DNA from: an uncultured Bacteroidota bacterium
GTDB taxonomy: Bacteria > Bacteroidota > Bacteroidia > 2-12-FULL-35-15
NCBI GenBank assembly: GCA_903833025.1
Contig: CAILDT010000983.1
Coordinates: 1-8,540 of the forward strand
DNA: 8,540 nucleotides
Reading direction: 5' to 3'
The notes beneath the pieces are model-generated. The model was not told the origin of the DNA and did no database searches. It saw nothing but the letters and a program-made list of their open reading frames with translations. Positions within the stretch are counted from its first letter, which is position 1; each line of letters begins with the position of its first letter. This document shows, piece by piece, positions 1 through 7,333 of this stretch. A program made the translations under genes and the position numbers.

Positions 1-240
1 ATTGCAAGGTTTGTACACGATCCTAATTGGTTGGCTGTTTTAGGCTTTGTATTTTTATTTACTAAAATATCTTTCTTCATTTTCTTCTTTATGTGGGTTC
101 GTTGGACGTTGCCACGTTTCCGCTACGACCAGTTGATGAATTTGGGATGGAAAATATTAATACCATTGTCAATTTTGAATTTGGTAATTACTGGCGGATG
201 GATGATGAGGATGGAGATATATCACTTTTTTATAAAATAA
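1..240 (+). CDS. nuoH: NADH-quinone oxidoreductase subunit H, C-terminal part (5' end outside window)
   Basis: The reading frame is open from the first base and ends with TAA at 238-240, giving 79 residues of the C-terminus; the start lies upstream of the window. NuoH is the membrane subunit of complex I that, with NuoB, NuoD and NuoI, forms the quinone-binding chamber and links the peripheral arm to the proton-pumping arm. The visible part has a hydrophobic helix (LAVLGFVFLFTKISFFIFFFMWV), then the family-typical segment RWTLPRFRYDQLMNLGWK, then a last hydrophobic helix (ILIPLSILNLVITGGWMM). The R-W-T-x-P-R-x-R-Y-D-Q-L-M signature is diagnostic for NuoH/ND1. nuoI begins one base after the stop, as expected within a nuo operon. 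A TTG at 31 is internal to the gene and not a start. Confidence 0.95.
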   Translation: MARFVHDPNWLAVLGFVFLFTKISFFIFFFMWVRWTLPRFRYDQLMNLGWKILIPLSILNLVITGGWMMRMEIYHFFIK

Positions 241-241
241 A

Positions 242-823
242 ATGCAATTAACTAATAGGTCAAAAGTTGTAGTTAAAAAAGAAATGACTTTAATGGAAAG
301 TCTTTATCTGCCTGCTATTTTTAGCGGTATGATAATTACATTCAAACATTTCTTTAGAAAAAAACCAACTATTAAATATCCCGAACAAGTTAGAGAGTTT
401 AGCGGAGTGTATCGCGGTCAACACGTTTTGAAGCGTGATGAAAATGGTGCAGAACGTTGTACTGCTTGCGGATTATGTGCAGTTGCTTGTCCAGCAGAAG
501 CTATTACAATGGTTGCCGCAGAACGTAAACAGGGAGAGGAAAATTTGTTTCGTGAAGAAAAATATGCCGCAGTTTATGAAATAAATATGTTGCGTTGTAT
601 TTTTTGTGGAGATTGTGAAGATGCCTGTCCGAAGGAAGCAATATTTTTAACAGATAGAAAAGTGGATAGCTTATATACTCGTAAGGAATTGGTTTATGGA
701 AAAGATATTTTGGTTGAATCGGAAGAAAACCCGATTGATTTATCGAAACGCCAAACACCGGAAGTGAAAGAGTTTAAACATCACAACGAATTTGCACATA
801 ACATAACGTACAAGAAAAAATAA
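242..823 (+). CDS. nuoI: NADH-quinone oxidoreductase subunit I (2x[4Fe-4S] ferredoxin-like subunit)
   Basis: This 193-residue protein is the peripheral-arm subunit that passes electrons through two [4Fe-4S] clusters (N6a and N6b) towards cluster N2 and quinone. Two CxxCxxCxxxCP motifs are present: C73, C76, C79, C83 in RCTACGLCAVACP, and C119, C122, C125, C129 in RCIFCGDCEDACP. The cross-ligation typical of this fold uses the fourth cysteine of each motif for the other cluster. Residues about 20-40 (LYLPAIFSGMIITFKHFFRK) form the amphipathic N-terminal helix that lies on the membrane, and YPEQVREFSGVYRGQHVLKRDENG is the conserved lead into the first motif. The ATG at 242 is one base after the nuoH stop and gives a family-typical length. 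No strong ribosome binding site is visible. Confidence 0.97.
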   Translation: MQLTNRSKVVVKKEMTLMESLYLPAIFSGMIITFKHFFRKKPTIKYPEQVREFSGVYRGQHVLKRDENGAERCTACGLCAVACPAEAITMVAAERKQGEENLFREEKYAAVYEINMLRCIFCGDCEDACPKEAIFLTDRKVDSLYTRKELVYGKDILVESEENPIDLSKRQTPEVKEFKHHNEFAHNITYKKK

Positions 824-825
824 AA

Positions 826-1335
826 ATGGCTACTACTCATTTTACCACTTATATATTTTGTTTTTTGGCTTTTTTGTCCATTATGTTTGCACTAATGGTG
901 GTACTTTCTAAAAACCCTGTGCATAGTGTTTTATATTTGGTTATCACTTTTTTTACCATTGCGGGACAATATGTTTTGTTGAATGCACAGTTTTTAGCCG
1001 CTGTACATATTATAGTTTATGCAGGAGCTATTATGGTTTTGTTTCTATTTGTAATTATGCTTTTGAATTTGAACAAAGAAACAGAACCTCACAAAAGTAT
1101 TTGGCTAAAAGCATCTGCATCTGTTGCATCAGGTTTGTTATTGGTAGTATTGGTAGGGTCATTAAAAGAAGCAACTATACAACCGATAAACGCATTTAAT
1201 CCTAATATTGGTTTGATAGAAAATTTGGGAACAACTTTGTTTAAAGATTTTCTTTTGCCATTTGAAGTTTCGTCAATATTATTATTGGCAGCAATGGTTG
1301 GAGCGGTGATGTTAGGTAAAAAAAGTATAAAATAA
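826..1335 (+). CDS. nuoJ: NADH-quinone oxidoreductase subunit J
   Basis: This 169-residue hydrophobic protein is the NuoJ/ND6 membrane subunit of complex I, which sits between NuoH and NuoK and helps transmit the conformational or electrostatic signal along the membrane arm. It has several predicted membrane helices. The most conserved stretch is VYAGAIMVLFLFVIMLLN at residues 64-81, the third-helix region with a conserved Tyr (Y65) where a pi-bulge is known in solved structures. KNPVHSVLYLV at 29-39 and PFEVSSILLLAAMVGAVMLGKK at 145-166 are also family hallmarks. The ATG is two bases after the nuoI stop, indicating tight co-translation in the operon. The sequence AAAAA precedes the start and no Shine-Dalgarno is seen. 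Confidence 0.96.
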   Translation: MATTHFTTYIFCFLAFLSIMFALMVVLSKNPVHSVLYLVITFFTIAGQYVLLNAQFLAAVHIIVYAGAIMVLFLFVIMLLNLNKETEPHKSIWLKASASVASGLLLVVLVGSLKEATIQPINAFNPNIGLIENLGTTLFKDFLLPFEVSSILLLAAMVGAVMLGKKSIK

Positions 1336-1343
1336 ATTATAAT

Positions 1344-1664
1344 ATGAGCAGCGCAATACAAGTAATTCCTTTACAATGGTACTTATTATTAAGTACAGTG
1401 TTATTCACAATAGGAGTTTTAGGGGTTCTTTTCAGAAGAAATGCCATCATTATTTTTATGTCGATAGAATTAATGTTGAATGCAGTTAACTTATTATTGG
1501 TTGCGTTCTCCAGTTTCCTATCTGATTCAAAAGGGCAGGTATTTGTGTTTTTTATTATGGCTGTTGCAGCCGCAGAAGTAGCGGTGGGGTTGGCAATATT
1601 GATGATGGTGTATAGAAATACAAAATCATCTGATATTAATATGTTGAATAAATTAAAGTGGTAA
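1344..1664 (+). CDS. nuoK: NADH-quinone oxidoreductase subunit K
   Basis: This 106-residue protein is the NuoK/ND4L membrane subunit, with three predicted helices (about residues 12-30, 35-57 and 66-90). The two functionally essential membrane glutamates are present: E42 in MSIELMLNAVNLLLVAFS and E78 in AAAEVAVGLAI. They correspond by pattern to E36 and E72 of the E. coli protein, with a six-residue offset caused by a slightly longer N-terminus. NuoK lies between NuoJ and NuoN and contributes to a proton pathway. The ATG at 1344 is eight bases after the nuoJ stop. The tail after residue 90 is polar and ends in LNKLKW. Confidence 0.97.
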   Translation: MSSAIQVIPLQWYLLLSTVLFTIGVLGVLFRRNAIIIFMSIELMLNAVNLLLVAFSSFLSDSKGQVFVFFIMAVAAAEVAVGLAILMMVYRNTKSSDINMLNKLKW

Positions 1665-1673
1665 TTTAAGTAT

Positions 1674-3572
1674 ATGATAAAGTTAGTTGGATTAGTGCCT
1701 TTATTGCCTTTAATCGGATTTGTGATTATTGGGCTATTTGGGAAAACATTATCAAAAACAATAGTAAGTGTTATTGGCTGTGGGTCTATTTTAGCAGCGT
1801 TTGCAATATCGTTAGGAATATTTTTTCAATTAACCGGACAAGCAGAAAAATCAGTTCCTGTAGAATTATTTAGTTGGATAACCGCAGGTAAATTATCCGT
1901 TCCTTTCTCCTTTTTAATTGACCCGCTTTCTTCTTTATTTTTATTGATAATAACAGGAATTGGTTTTTTAATCCACGTTTATTCGGTAGGATATATGAGC
2001 CACGATGAAGGATTTGCGCGTTTCTTTGCTTATCTGAATTTATTTATCTTCTTTATGTTGTTGCTTGTGCTTGGCTCCAACTACCTGATAATGTTCGTTG
2101 GTTGGGAGGGTGTTGGATTATGTTCTTACTTATTAATTGGCTTTTGGTTTAAAAACACTGCATACAACAATGCTGCAAAAAAAGCATTTGTGATGAATCG
2201 TATCGGGGATTTGGGTTTTTTGTTAGGAATTATCTTAATCTTCGTAACCTTTGGAAGCATTGGTTATCACGATGTGTTTGAACAAGCCAAAAATATGGCT
2301 TCTGGAAGCCCTGTATTAACTTCCATTACTTTATTATTATTTATTGGCGCAATGGGAAAAAGCGCACAGTTGCCTTTATATACTTGGTTGCCTGATGCAA
2401 TGGCTGGTCCTACTCCAGTATCAGCATTGATACACGCTGCTACTATGGTTACAGCAGGTATTTATATGGTAGCTCGTTCCAATATTTTATATACACTTTC
2501 TCCAATAGCTATGGAAACAGTTGCAGTTATTGGAATATGCACCGCACTTTTTGCAGCAACTATTGGCTTGGCGCAAAATGATATTAAGAAAGTATTAGCA
2601 TACTCTACCGTTTCTCAATTGGGATATATGTTTCTTGCATTAGGTGTCGGAGCATACACAGGTGCGGTGTTTCACGTGCTGACACACGCTTTCTTTAAAG
2701 CTTTATTATTCCTTGGCGCAGGTAGTGTAATTCACGCAATGAGTGGCGAACAGGATATTCGCCGAATGGGAGGATTGAAAAAACATTTACCAATAACTCA
2801 TATCACCTTTTTAATAGGAACACTTGCTATAGCAGGTTGTCCACCTTTCTCTGGTTTCTTCTCGAAAGATGAAATACTTGCTAATGCTTTTGAACACAAC
2901 AAACTGCTTTGGTTTTTAGGTGTATTAGGTGCAGCAATGACTACCTTCTATATGTTCCGATTATATTTCCTCACCTTTAAAGGAGATTTTAGAGGAACAA
3001 AAGAACAACATCATCATTTACACGAATCTCCAAAATCAATGACAATGCCATTGGTTATTTTGGCTGTGCTGGCTGTGGTTGGAGGACTTGTTGGAATACC
3101 TGAAGCTTTGGGTGGGAAACATTTTTTAGAGGCATTTTTGAAACCTGTTTTTGAAGACTCAACTTCTCGCCTTCCTACATTGCTTTCTCACGACACTGAA
3201 TATATGTTGATGGGTATTGCTGTTATAGTAATGGCAGGTTCTTTATATTATGCTTATACAGTTTATGTAAAAAACAAAACGCTTCCTGCTGAAGAAAGTG
3301 AGGAGCTGGAACCAATACACTTATTGGTTTACAAAAAATATTGGGTGGATGAATTGTATGAAAATGCAATTACAAAACCATTGAATATGTTTTCAGACAT
3401 ATTGCACAAGTTGGTGGATAATCAAATTGTGGATGGTTTTGTAAACGGAATAGGAAGATTTATCACTTGGTTCAGTGGAATTATTCGTTATGCTCAAACA
3501 GGTAACATTGGATTTTATGTATTTGTGATGGTGATTGGAATTGTCCTGATACTTTGTACGAGAATATTTTAG
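1674..3572 (+). CDS. nuoL: NADH-quinone oxidoreductase subunit L (antiporter-like proton channel)
   Basis: This 632-residue polytopic membrane protein is the distal antiporter-like subunit of complex I, carrying the long lateral C-terminal helix that runs along NuoM and NuoN. The channel residues are all visible: E145 (GWEGVGLCSYLLIGFWF), D179, K229 (GAMGKSAQLPLYTWLPDAM), H254, H334 and H338, K342, and K398-D399 (FFSKDEIL). These match, with offsets of at most one, the essential residues described in E. coli NuoL. The His-rich loop EQHHHLHESP at about 444-453 and the segment LLVYKKYWVDELYENAI near 550-566 are typical of the family. The ATG at 1674 is nine bases after nuoK. The C-terminus (VIGIVLILCTRIF) ends in a membrane helix, so the downstream insertion appears not to have truncated the protein. 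Confidence 0.97.
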   Translation: MIKLVGLVPLLPLIGFVIIGLFGKTLSKTIVSVIGCGSILAAFAISLGIFFQLTGQAEKSVPVELFSWITAGKLSVPFSFLIDPLSSLFLLIITGIGFLIHVYSVGYMSHDEGFARFFAYLNLFIFFMLLLVLGSNYLIMFVGWEGVGLCSYLLIGFWFKNTAYNNAAKKAFVMNRIGDLGFLLGIILIFVTFGSIGYHDVFEQAKNMASGSPVLTSITLLLFIGAMGKSAQLPLYTWLPDAMAGPTPVSALIHAATMVTAGIYMVARSNILYTLSPIAMETVAVIGICTALFAATIGLAQNDIKKVLAYSTVSQLGYMFLALGVGAYTGAVFHVLTHAFFKALLFLGAGSVIHAMSGEQDIRRMGGLKKHLPITHITFLIGTLAIAGCPPFSGFFSKDEILANAFEHNKLLWFLGVLGAAMTTFYMFRLYFLTFKGDFRGTKEQHHHLHESPKSMTMPLVILAVLAVVGGLVGIPEALGGKHFLEAFLKPVFEDSTSRLPTLLSHDTEYMLMGIAVIVMAGSLYYAYTVYVKNKTLPAEESEELEPIHLLVYKKYWVDELYENAITKPLNMFSDILHKLVDNQIVDGFVNGIGRFITWFSGIIRYAQTGNIGFYVFVMVIGIVLILCTRIF

Positions 3573-3631
3573 TACAACATATCGCGCACTGAAATGTAAG
3601 TTTTTGATTAAAAATTTAAGTTCTTTAAAAT

Positions 3632-4213
3632 ATGCCGATACTCTATATAATAGCGGGACCAAATGGAGCAGGCAAAACGACAACTGCACAGAAATTTTTA
3701 CCAAAAGATTTGAAGGTGGTAGAATTTGTAAACGCAGATAACATTGCGAAAGGGTTGTCACCATTTAATCCTGAAGGAGTATCATTTGAAGCAGGAAGGA
3801 TAATGCTGAAACGAATAAAGGAATTGGCAGAACAGAAAATTGATTTTGCTTTTGAAACTACACTTTCTACTTTAAGTTATGTGAAGTTTATAAAAGATTG
3901 TAAAAAGAAAGGGTATGAAATTGTTTTAATCTTTGTTTGGCTAAACAGCCCTGAATTAGCAAAAAAAAGGGTTGCTCAAAGAGTTTCAGAAGGGGGGCAC
4001 AATATAAAGGATGAAATAGTTGAAAAACGTTATTATAAAGGATTGGAAAATTTTAAAACTCGTTTTGTGGGGTTATGTGATGAATGGCTGGTTTGTGATA
4101 ACTCACAAAGAAAGATGGATGTGATAGCACAAAGTTCAAAAGGGGATTTGATAATATCTAATAGAGAAAAGTATAAACTAATATTTGTAAATGACAAAAA
4201 AAGAAGGACATAA
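3632..4213 (+). CDS. Zeta-toxin-like P-loop kinase (COG4185-type), inserted in the nuo operon
   Basis: This 193-residue soluble protein is a P-loop NTPase of the zeta-toxin-like group. Visible motifs: Walker A GPNGAGKTT at 9-17; FVNADNIAKGLSP at 32-44, with D36 a candidate catalytic base by analogy; FETTLS at 74-79; RVAQRVSEGGHNI at 113-125 with the arginines and GGH of the nucleotide-binding or lid segment; and EKRYYKGLENF at 131-141. Classical zeta/PezT toxins phosphorylate UDP-N-acetylglucosamine and block cell-wall synthesis. Whether this shorter relative does so is unknown, and some relatives may be other kinases. It sits 59 bases after nuoL on the same strand, and a 50-residue ORF overlaps its 3' end. 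It has no role in complex I that I know of, so it is best read as an inserted module. The ATG at 3632 places the Walker A at the expected N-terminal position. Confidence 0.85.
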   Translation: MPILYIIAGPNGAGKTTTAQKFLPKDLKVVEFVNADNIAKGLSPFNPEGVSFEAGRIMLKRIKELAEQKIDFAFETTLSTLSYVKFIKDCKKKGYEIVLIFVWLNSPELAKKRVAQRVSEGGHNIKDEIVEKRYYKGLENFKTRFVGLCDEWLVCDNSQRKMDVIAQSSKGDLIISNREKYKLIFVNDKKRRT

Positions 4214-4343
4214 ATTGCTTGATACTATCATTAAAGGTATGAAATCTGCAATAGCCGAAGTGTATGACAATGCCCGTAAAAACGGAACTGAATTAGTTAT
4301 TTCTAAAAAGCCAGGCGTTGTTACAAAGATAAAAGTGAAATAA
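4191..4343 (+). CDS. Small 50-residue protein, putative partner or antitoxin of the zeta-like kinase
   Basis: An ATG at 4191 inside the end of the kinase gene opens a +2-shifted frame of 50 codons ending in TAA at 4341-4343, overlapping the kinase by 23 bases and stopping seven bases before nuoM. The protein begins MTKKEGHKLLDTIIKGMKSA and ends in a strand-like section, GTELVISKKPGVVTKIKVK. It looks like an N-terminal helix (about 5-30) followed by a short beta hairpin (33-49), and it is rich in lysine. From memory, small proteins of this general layout (helix, then 'LVIxxxGxVVxI') are encoded next to zeta-toxin-like genes, so a cognate partner is likely. That resemblance is unverified. The overlap suggests translational coupling, and the frame fills the gap to nuoM almost exactly. 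It lacks any recognisable epsilon or PezA domain. Confidence 0.65.
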   Translation: MTKKEGHKLLDTIIKGMKSAIAEVYDNARKNGTELVISKKPGVVTKIKVK

Positions 4344-4350
4344 AAAATTT

Positions 4351-5817
4351 ATGATTACATTATTATTAATATTTTTTCCTTTAGTTGCTGGTTTACTTTT
4401 GTTGTTTGTAAAAGGACAACAAGTAAGAAACATTGCGTTGGGTACTGCGGTTATTGAATTTGCAATTTTGTTATTTGCACTTACTCAATATCAACACGGA
4501 GATACAATTCAATTTGATGCAAACTACAATTGGATAAATTCTCTTGGAATACATTTTCACGTGGGGATGGATGGCATTTCTTTATTAATGGTTTTACTAA
4601 CTACTTTCCTTGTTCCTATAATTATTCTTTCATCTTTTAATAGAGAATACAGCAAACCCTCCTTATTTTATTCGTTGATATTAATAATGCAGTTCGCTTT
4701 GGTAGGCGTATTCGTTTCATTAGATGGATTTTTATTTTACATCTTCTGGGAATTAGCATTAATTCCAATTTACTTTATCTGCTTATTATGGGGCGGAGAA
4801 AACAGAGCACGAATCACTTTCAAATTCTTTGTTTATACCTTAACTGGAAGTTTATTAATGCTTGGAGGTTTAATCTATCTTTATTTACATACAGATGGAA
4901 ACCACAGTTTTGATATTAGTGCCTTATATAAAGCTTCGCAATCTATTGATGCCGTTGGTCAGGGATATTTATTTTGGGCAATGTTTATGGCATTCGCCAT
5001 CAAGATGCCGATATTTCCTTTTCATACTTGGCAGCCCGATACTTATACTGTAGCCCCAACACAAGGAACGATGATGCTTTCTGGTATTATGTTGAAAATG
5101 GGAACGTATGGTTTAATTCGTTGGTTGTTGCCTATTGCACCACTTGGTGTTGCGCATTGGGCACACTTAGCAATTACACTTTCAGTAATCGGTATTGTAT
5201 ATGCTTCCTGCATCGCAATTATTCAAAAGGATTTTAAACGATTAATAGCTTATTCTTCTATCGCTCACGTTGGATTAATTTCAGCCGGAATACTTGCCGT
5301 TAATGTGCAAGGTGTACAAGGTGGTATGATACAAATGCTTAGTCACGGTGTTAATGTGGTTGGCTTATTCTTCATCATCGACATTCTTCAAAAGAGATAT
5401 AAAACACGCGAAATAGCTTCTTTAGGAGGCATAAGAAATCTTAATCCGCAGTTTGCAGTTTTGTTTTTAATCGTATTACTTGGCAGTGTGGCGTTACCAT
5501 TAACCAACGGATTTATCGGAGAATTTTTATTGCTAAACGGAGTATTTCAATACAATGCGTGGATTGCTGCCTTTGCCGGATTATCAGTAATATTGGGCGC
5601 AGTGTATATGTTACGCAGTTATCAAACCATAATGTTGGGCGAAACTAATTCTCTTACCACTTCATTTGCTCCTTTATCAGGCAGTGAAAAAGCAGTGTTA
5701 TTAATTGTTTGCGCAGCGATACTTGTATTCGGAGTATATCCCAAATCATTAATGGATATTGCCGAACCATCAGTAATAAAGTTGGTTGAAGGAGTTAAAT
5801 TAGCAATGGGTAAGTAG
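4351..5817 (+). CDS. nuoM: NADH-quinone oxidoreductase subunit M (antiporter-like proton channel)
   Basis: This 488-residue polytopic protein is the middle antiporter-like subunit of the complex I membrane arm. Key residues: E134 in FYIFWELALIPIYF, K218 in FAIKMPIFPFHTW, H225, K249 in GIMLKMGTYG, H332 in MLSHGVNVVGLFF and E391 in NGFIGEFLLL. Five of these keep a constant offset of 16 from E. coli K234, H241, K265, H348 and E407, and E134 corresponds to E144. The loop reads HTWQPDTYTVAPTQGT where many NuoM/ND4 proteins have PDAH; I recall the Bacteroidota form being like this one. The ATG at 4351 follows AAAAAATTT with no Shine-Dalgarno. It is separated from nuoL by the kinase module instead of the usual short gap. 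Length and both ends look complete. Confidence 0.97.
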   Translation: MITLLLIFFPLVAGLLLLFVKGQQVRNIALGTAVIEFAILLFALTQYQHGDTIQFDANYNWINSLGIHFHVGMDGISLLMVLLTTFLVPIIILSSFNREYSKPSLFYSLILIMQFALVGVFVSLDGFLFYIFWELALIPIYFICLLWGGENRARITFKFFVYTLTGSLLMLGGLIYLYLHTDGNHSFDISALYKASQSIDAVGQGYLFWAMFMAFAIKMPIFPFHTWQPDTYTVAPTQGTMMLSGIMLKMGTYGLIRWLLPIAPLGVAHWAHLAITLSVIGIVYASCIAIIQKDFKRLIAYSSIAHVGLISAGILAVNVQGVQGGMIQMLSHGVNVVGLFFIIDILQKRYKTREIASLGGIRNLNPQFAVLFLIVLLGSVALPLTNGFIGEFLLLNGVFQYNAWIAAFAGLSVILGAVYMLRSYQTIMLGETNSLTTSFAPLSGSEKAVLLIVCAAILVFGVYPKSLMDIAEPSVIKLVEGVKLAMGK

Positions 5818-5832
5818 AAAAGATTTAAAATT

Positions 5833-7200
5833 ATGAAAGCATTAATATTACTTTCTTCATTAGGTGTTATTTCGTTGTTAGCTGAAATATTCAGTTTCAA
5901 AAAACTACTGTACCCTCTTGTTTTATTGGGGCTAACAGCTGCCTTTGTTCTGAACATTGGAGAATGGAATACCAACATTACCTACTTCAAAATGATGCAA
6001 TTCGATAATTTCGCAATTGCATTTACATCCGTAATCATCGTTATCGCATTCCTTTGGTTTTTAATGGCAGAAGGTTTTTTTAAAGAAGAAACAAGTTTAA
6101 CCGACCATTACGCATTAGTTTTATTTGCACTTGTAGGCGCGGTACTTATGGTTTCCTACACAAATATGGCAATGTTATTTTTAGGAATAGAAATACTTTC
6201 CATACCAATGTACATCCTCGCAGGTAGCAATAAAGACGATGTACACAGCAACGAAGCCGCATTTAAATATTTAATAATGGGCGCATTCGCCACCGGCTTT
6301 TTATTATTTGGCATCACACTTATTTACGGTGCAACGGGCTCTTTCGCGTTAGAAGAAATAAAAAATGCAGTAGCAAATCCAGGCACAGTACCTTCCATAT
6401 TTTATACAGGAGTACTGTTAATGTTGGTTGGTATGGCTTTCAAAGTATCTGCTGCACCGTTTCATTTCTGGGCACCCGATGTATATCAAGGTGCACCCAC
6501 AATGATAACTGCTTTTATGGCTACCATCGTAAAAACTGCTGCAATGGCTGCATTCCTGCGTTTGTTCGATACCACTTTTTTAAGAGTTGCAGGCAGCTGG
6601 AGCGATGTTTTATGGGTTATGACGGCATTAACATTATTAGTCGGCAACATCACCGCCGTGTTTCAAACCAGCACCAAACGTATGCTTGCATACTCCTCCG
6701 TAGCACACGCCGGCTATATGTTATTAGCTTTACTTGCTGCCAATAATTATTCGAACCCAGCCATTTTATTTTACACATTAGCGTATTCAATCGGCTCCAT
6801 TGCTACGTTTTGCATCGTTTCCATTATTGTAAATGCCAAAGGCGACGACGGTATTCACTCGTTCAATGGCTTAGGAAAAACCAATCCATTATTGGCAGGC
6901 ATTATGACAATCGCCTTACTTTCCCTTGCTGGAATACCCCCAACAGCAGGCTTTTTCGCCAAGTATTATATTTTTACATCCGCATTTATGGCAGGTAATG
7001 TTGGCTTGGTTTTGATAGCAATTGTTTCATCACTAATCGGCGTTTATTATTATTTCAGAATAATTATAGCAATGTATTTTAAAGAAGGCAGCCACGAAGA
7101 AGTACCTCTGGATATCAATCATAAGCTCCTACTAATTGTTATCGGCTTTGCAATTATCGCCCTCGGCTTATTTCCCGATTGTATTATTAGGTTGTTGTAA
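5833..7200 (+). CDS. nuoN: NADH-quinone oxidoreductase subunit N (antiporter-like proton channel)
   Basis: This 455-residue polytopic protein is the antiporter-like subunit closest to NuoK. Channel residues visible: E120 (LFLGIEILSIPMYIL), K145 (AAFKYLIMGAFATG), K204 (VGMAFKVSAAPFHFWAPDVYQGAPT), H211, K234 (IVKTAAMAAFLRLF) and K377 (TAGFFAKYYIF). They line up with E. coli E133, K158, K217, H224, K247 and K395, the first five with a constant offset of 13. NuoN characteristically has Lys rather than Glu at the last site, as here. The ATG is 15 bases after the nuoM stop. By eye, its middle and 3' half use more C-ending codons than nuoK or nuoL; I have not counted this. It is the last nuo gene, and the stop at 7198-7200 is followed by a noncoding region. 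Confidence 0.97.
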   Translation: MKALILLSSLGVISLLAEIFSFKKLLYPLVLLGLTAAFVLNIGEWNTNITYFKMMQFDNFAIAFTSVIIVIAFLWFLMAEGFFKEETSLTDHYALVLFALVGAVLMVSYTNMAMLFLGIEILSIPMYILAGSNKDDVHSNEAAFKYLIMGAFATGFLLFGITLIYGATGSFALEEIKNAVANPGTVPSIFYTGVLLMLVGMAFKVSAAPFHFWAPDVYQGAPTMITAFMATIVKTAAMAAFLRLFDTTFLRVAGSWSDVLWVMTALTLLVGNITAVFQTSTKRMLAYSSVAHAGYMLLALLAANNYSNPAILFYTLAYSIGSIATFCIVSIIVNAKGDDGIHSFNGLGKTNPLLAGIMTIALLSLAGIPPTAGFFAKYYIFTSAFMAGNVGLVLIAIVSSLIGVYYYFRIIIAMYFKEGSHEEVPLDINHKLLLIVIGFAIIALGLFPDCIIRLL

Positions 7201-7206
7201 GAGAAA

Positions 7207-7224
7207 ATTCCCGCTACGCGGAAT
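7207..7224 (+). terminator. Short hairpin after nuoN, weak terminator or processing-site candidate
   Basis: ATTCCCGCTACGCGGAAT can fold with ATT/AAT and CCG/CGG pairs, one bulged C and the loop CTACG. It begins six bases after the nuoN stop, where the operon transcript would be expected to end or be processed. No U-run follows directly; the nearest is eight Ts at 7283-7290, so it is not a canonical intrinsic terminator. Confidence 0.3.
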
Positions 7225-7252
7225 GAAACACTAAACCTGAAACACTAAGTGT
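7224..7252. repeat. 11-base direct repeat TGAAACACTAA with overlapping small palindrome
   Basis: TGAAACACTAA occurs at 7224-7234 and again at 7238-7248, 14 bases apart. The second copy runs into ACACTAAGTGT (7242-7252), a palindrome with five-base arms, followed by TGCC-TCT-GGCA (7252-7262). Function is unknown. A regulator site, an RNA 3'-end structure or the remnant of an interspersed repeat are all possible. Confidence 0.55.
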
Positions 7253-7333
7253 GCCTCTGGCAGTCGGTGTGTCGTAAACTCGTTTTTTTTCTTCCCTCGC
7301 CAATTTTAAACATCCTCACTTTTATCGAATCTT

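Noticed and set aside
3573..3631. Possible separate promoter for the kinase module (TAAGTTTTTG near 3597)
   Set aside because: The spacing does not fit TAnnTTTG and no -33 element is visible. Read-through from the nuo operon is the simpler explanation.
3393..3764. Minus-strand 123-residue open frame over the nuoL-kinase junction
   Set aside because: It is a shadow of the nuoL 3' end and the kinase 5' end, with no recognisable motif.
5622..5978. Minus-strand 118-residue open frame over nuoM/nuoN
   Set aside because: It is antisense to two clear nuo genes, and its composition is what reversed codons of membrane proteins give.
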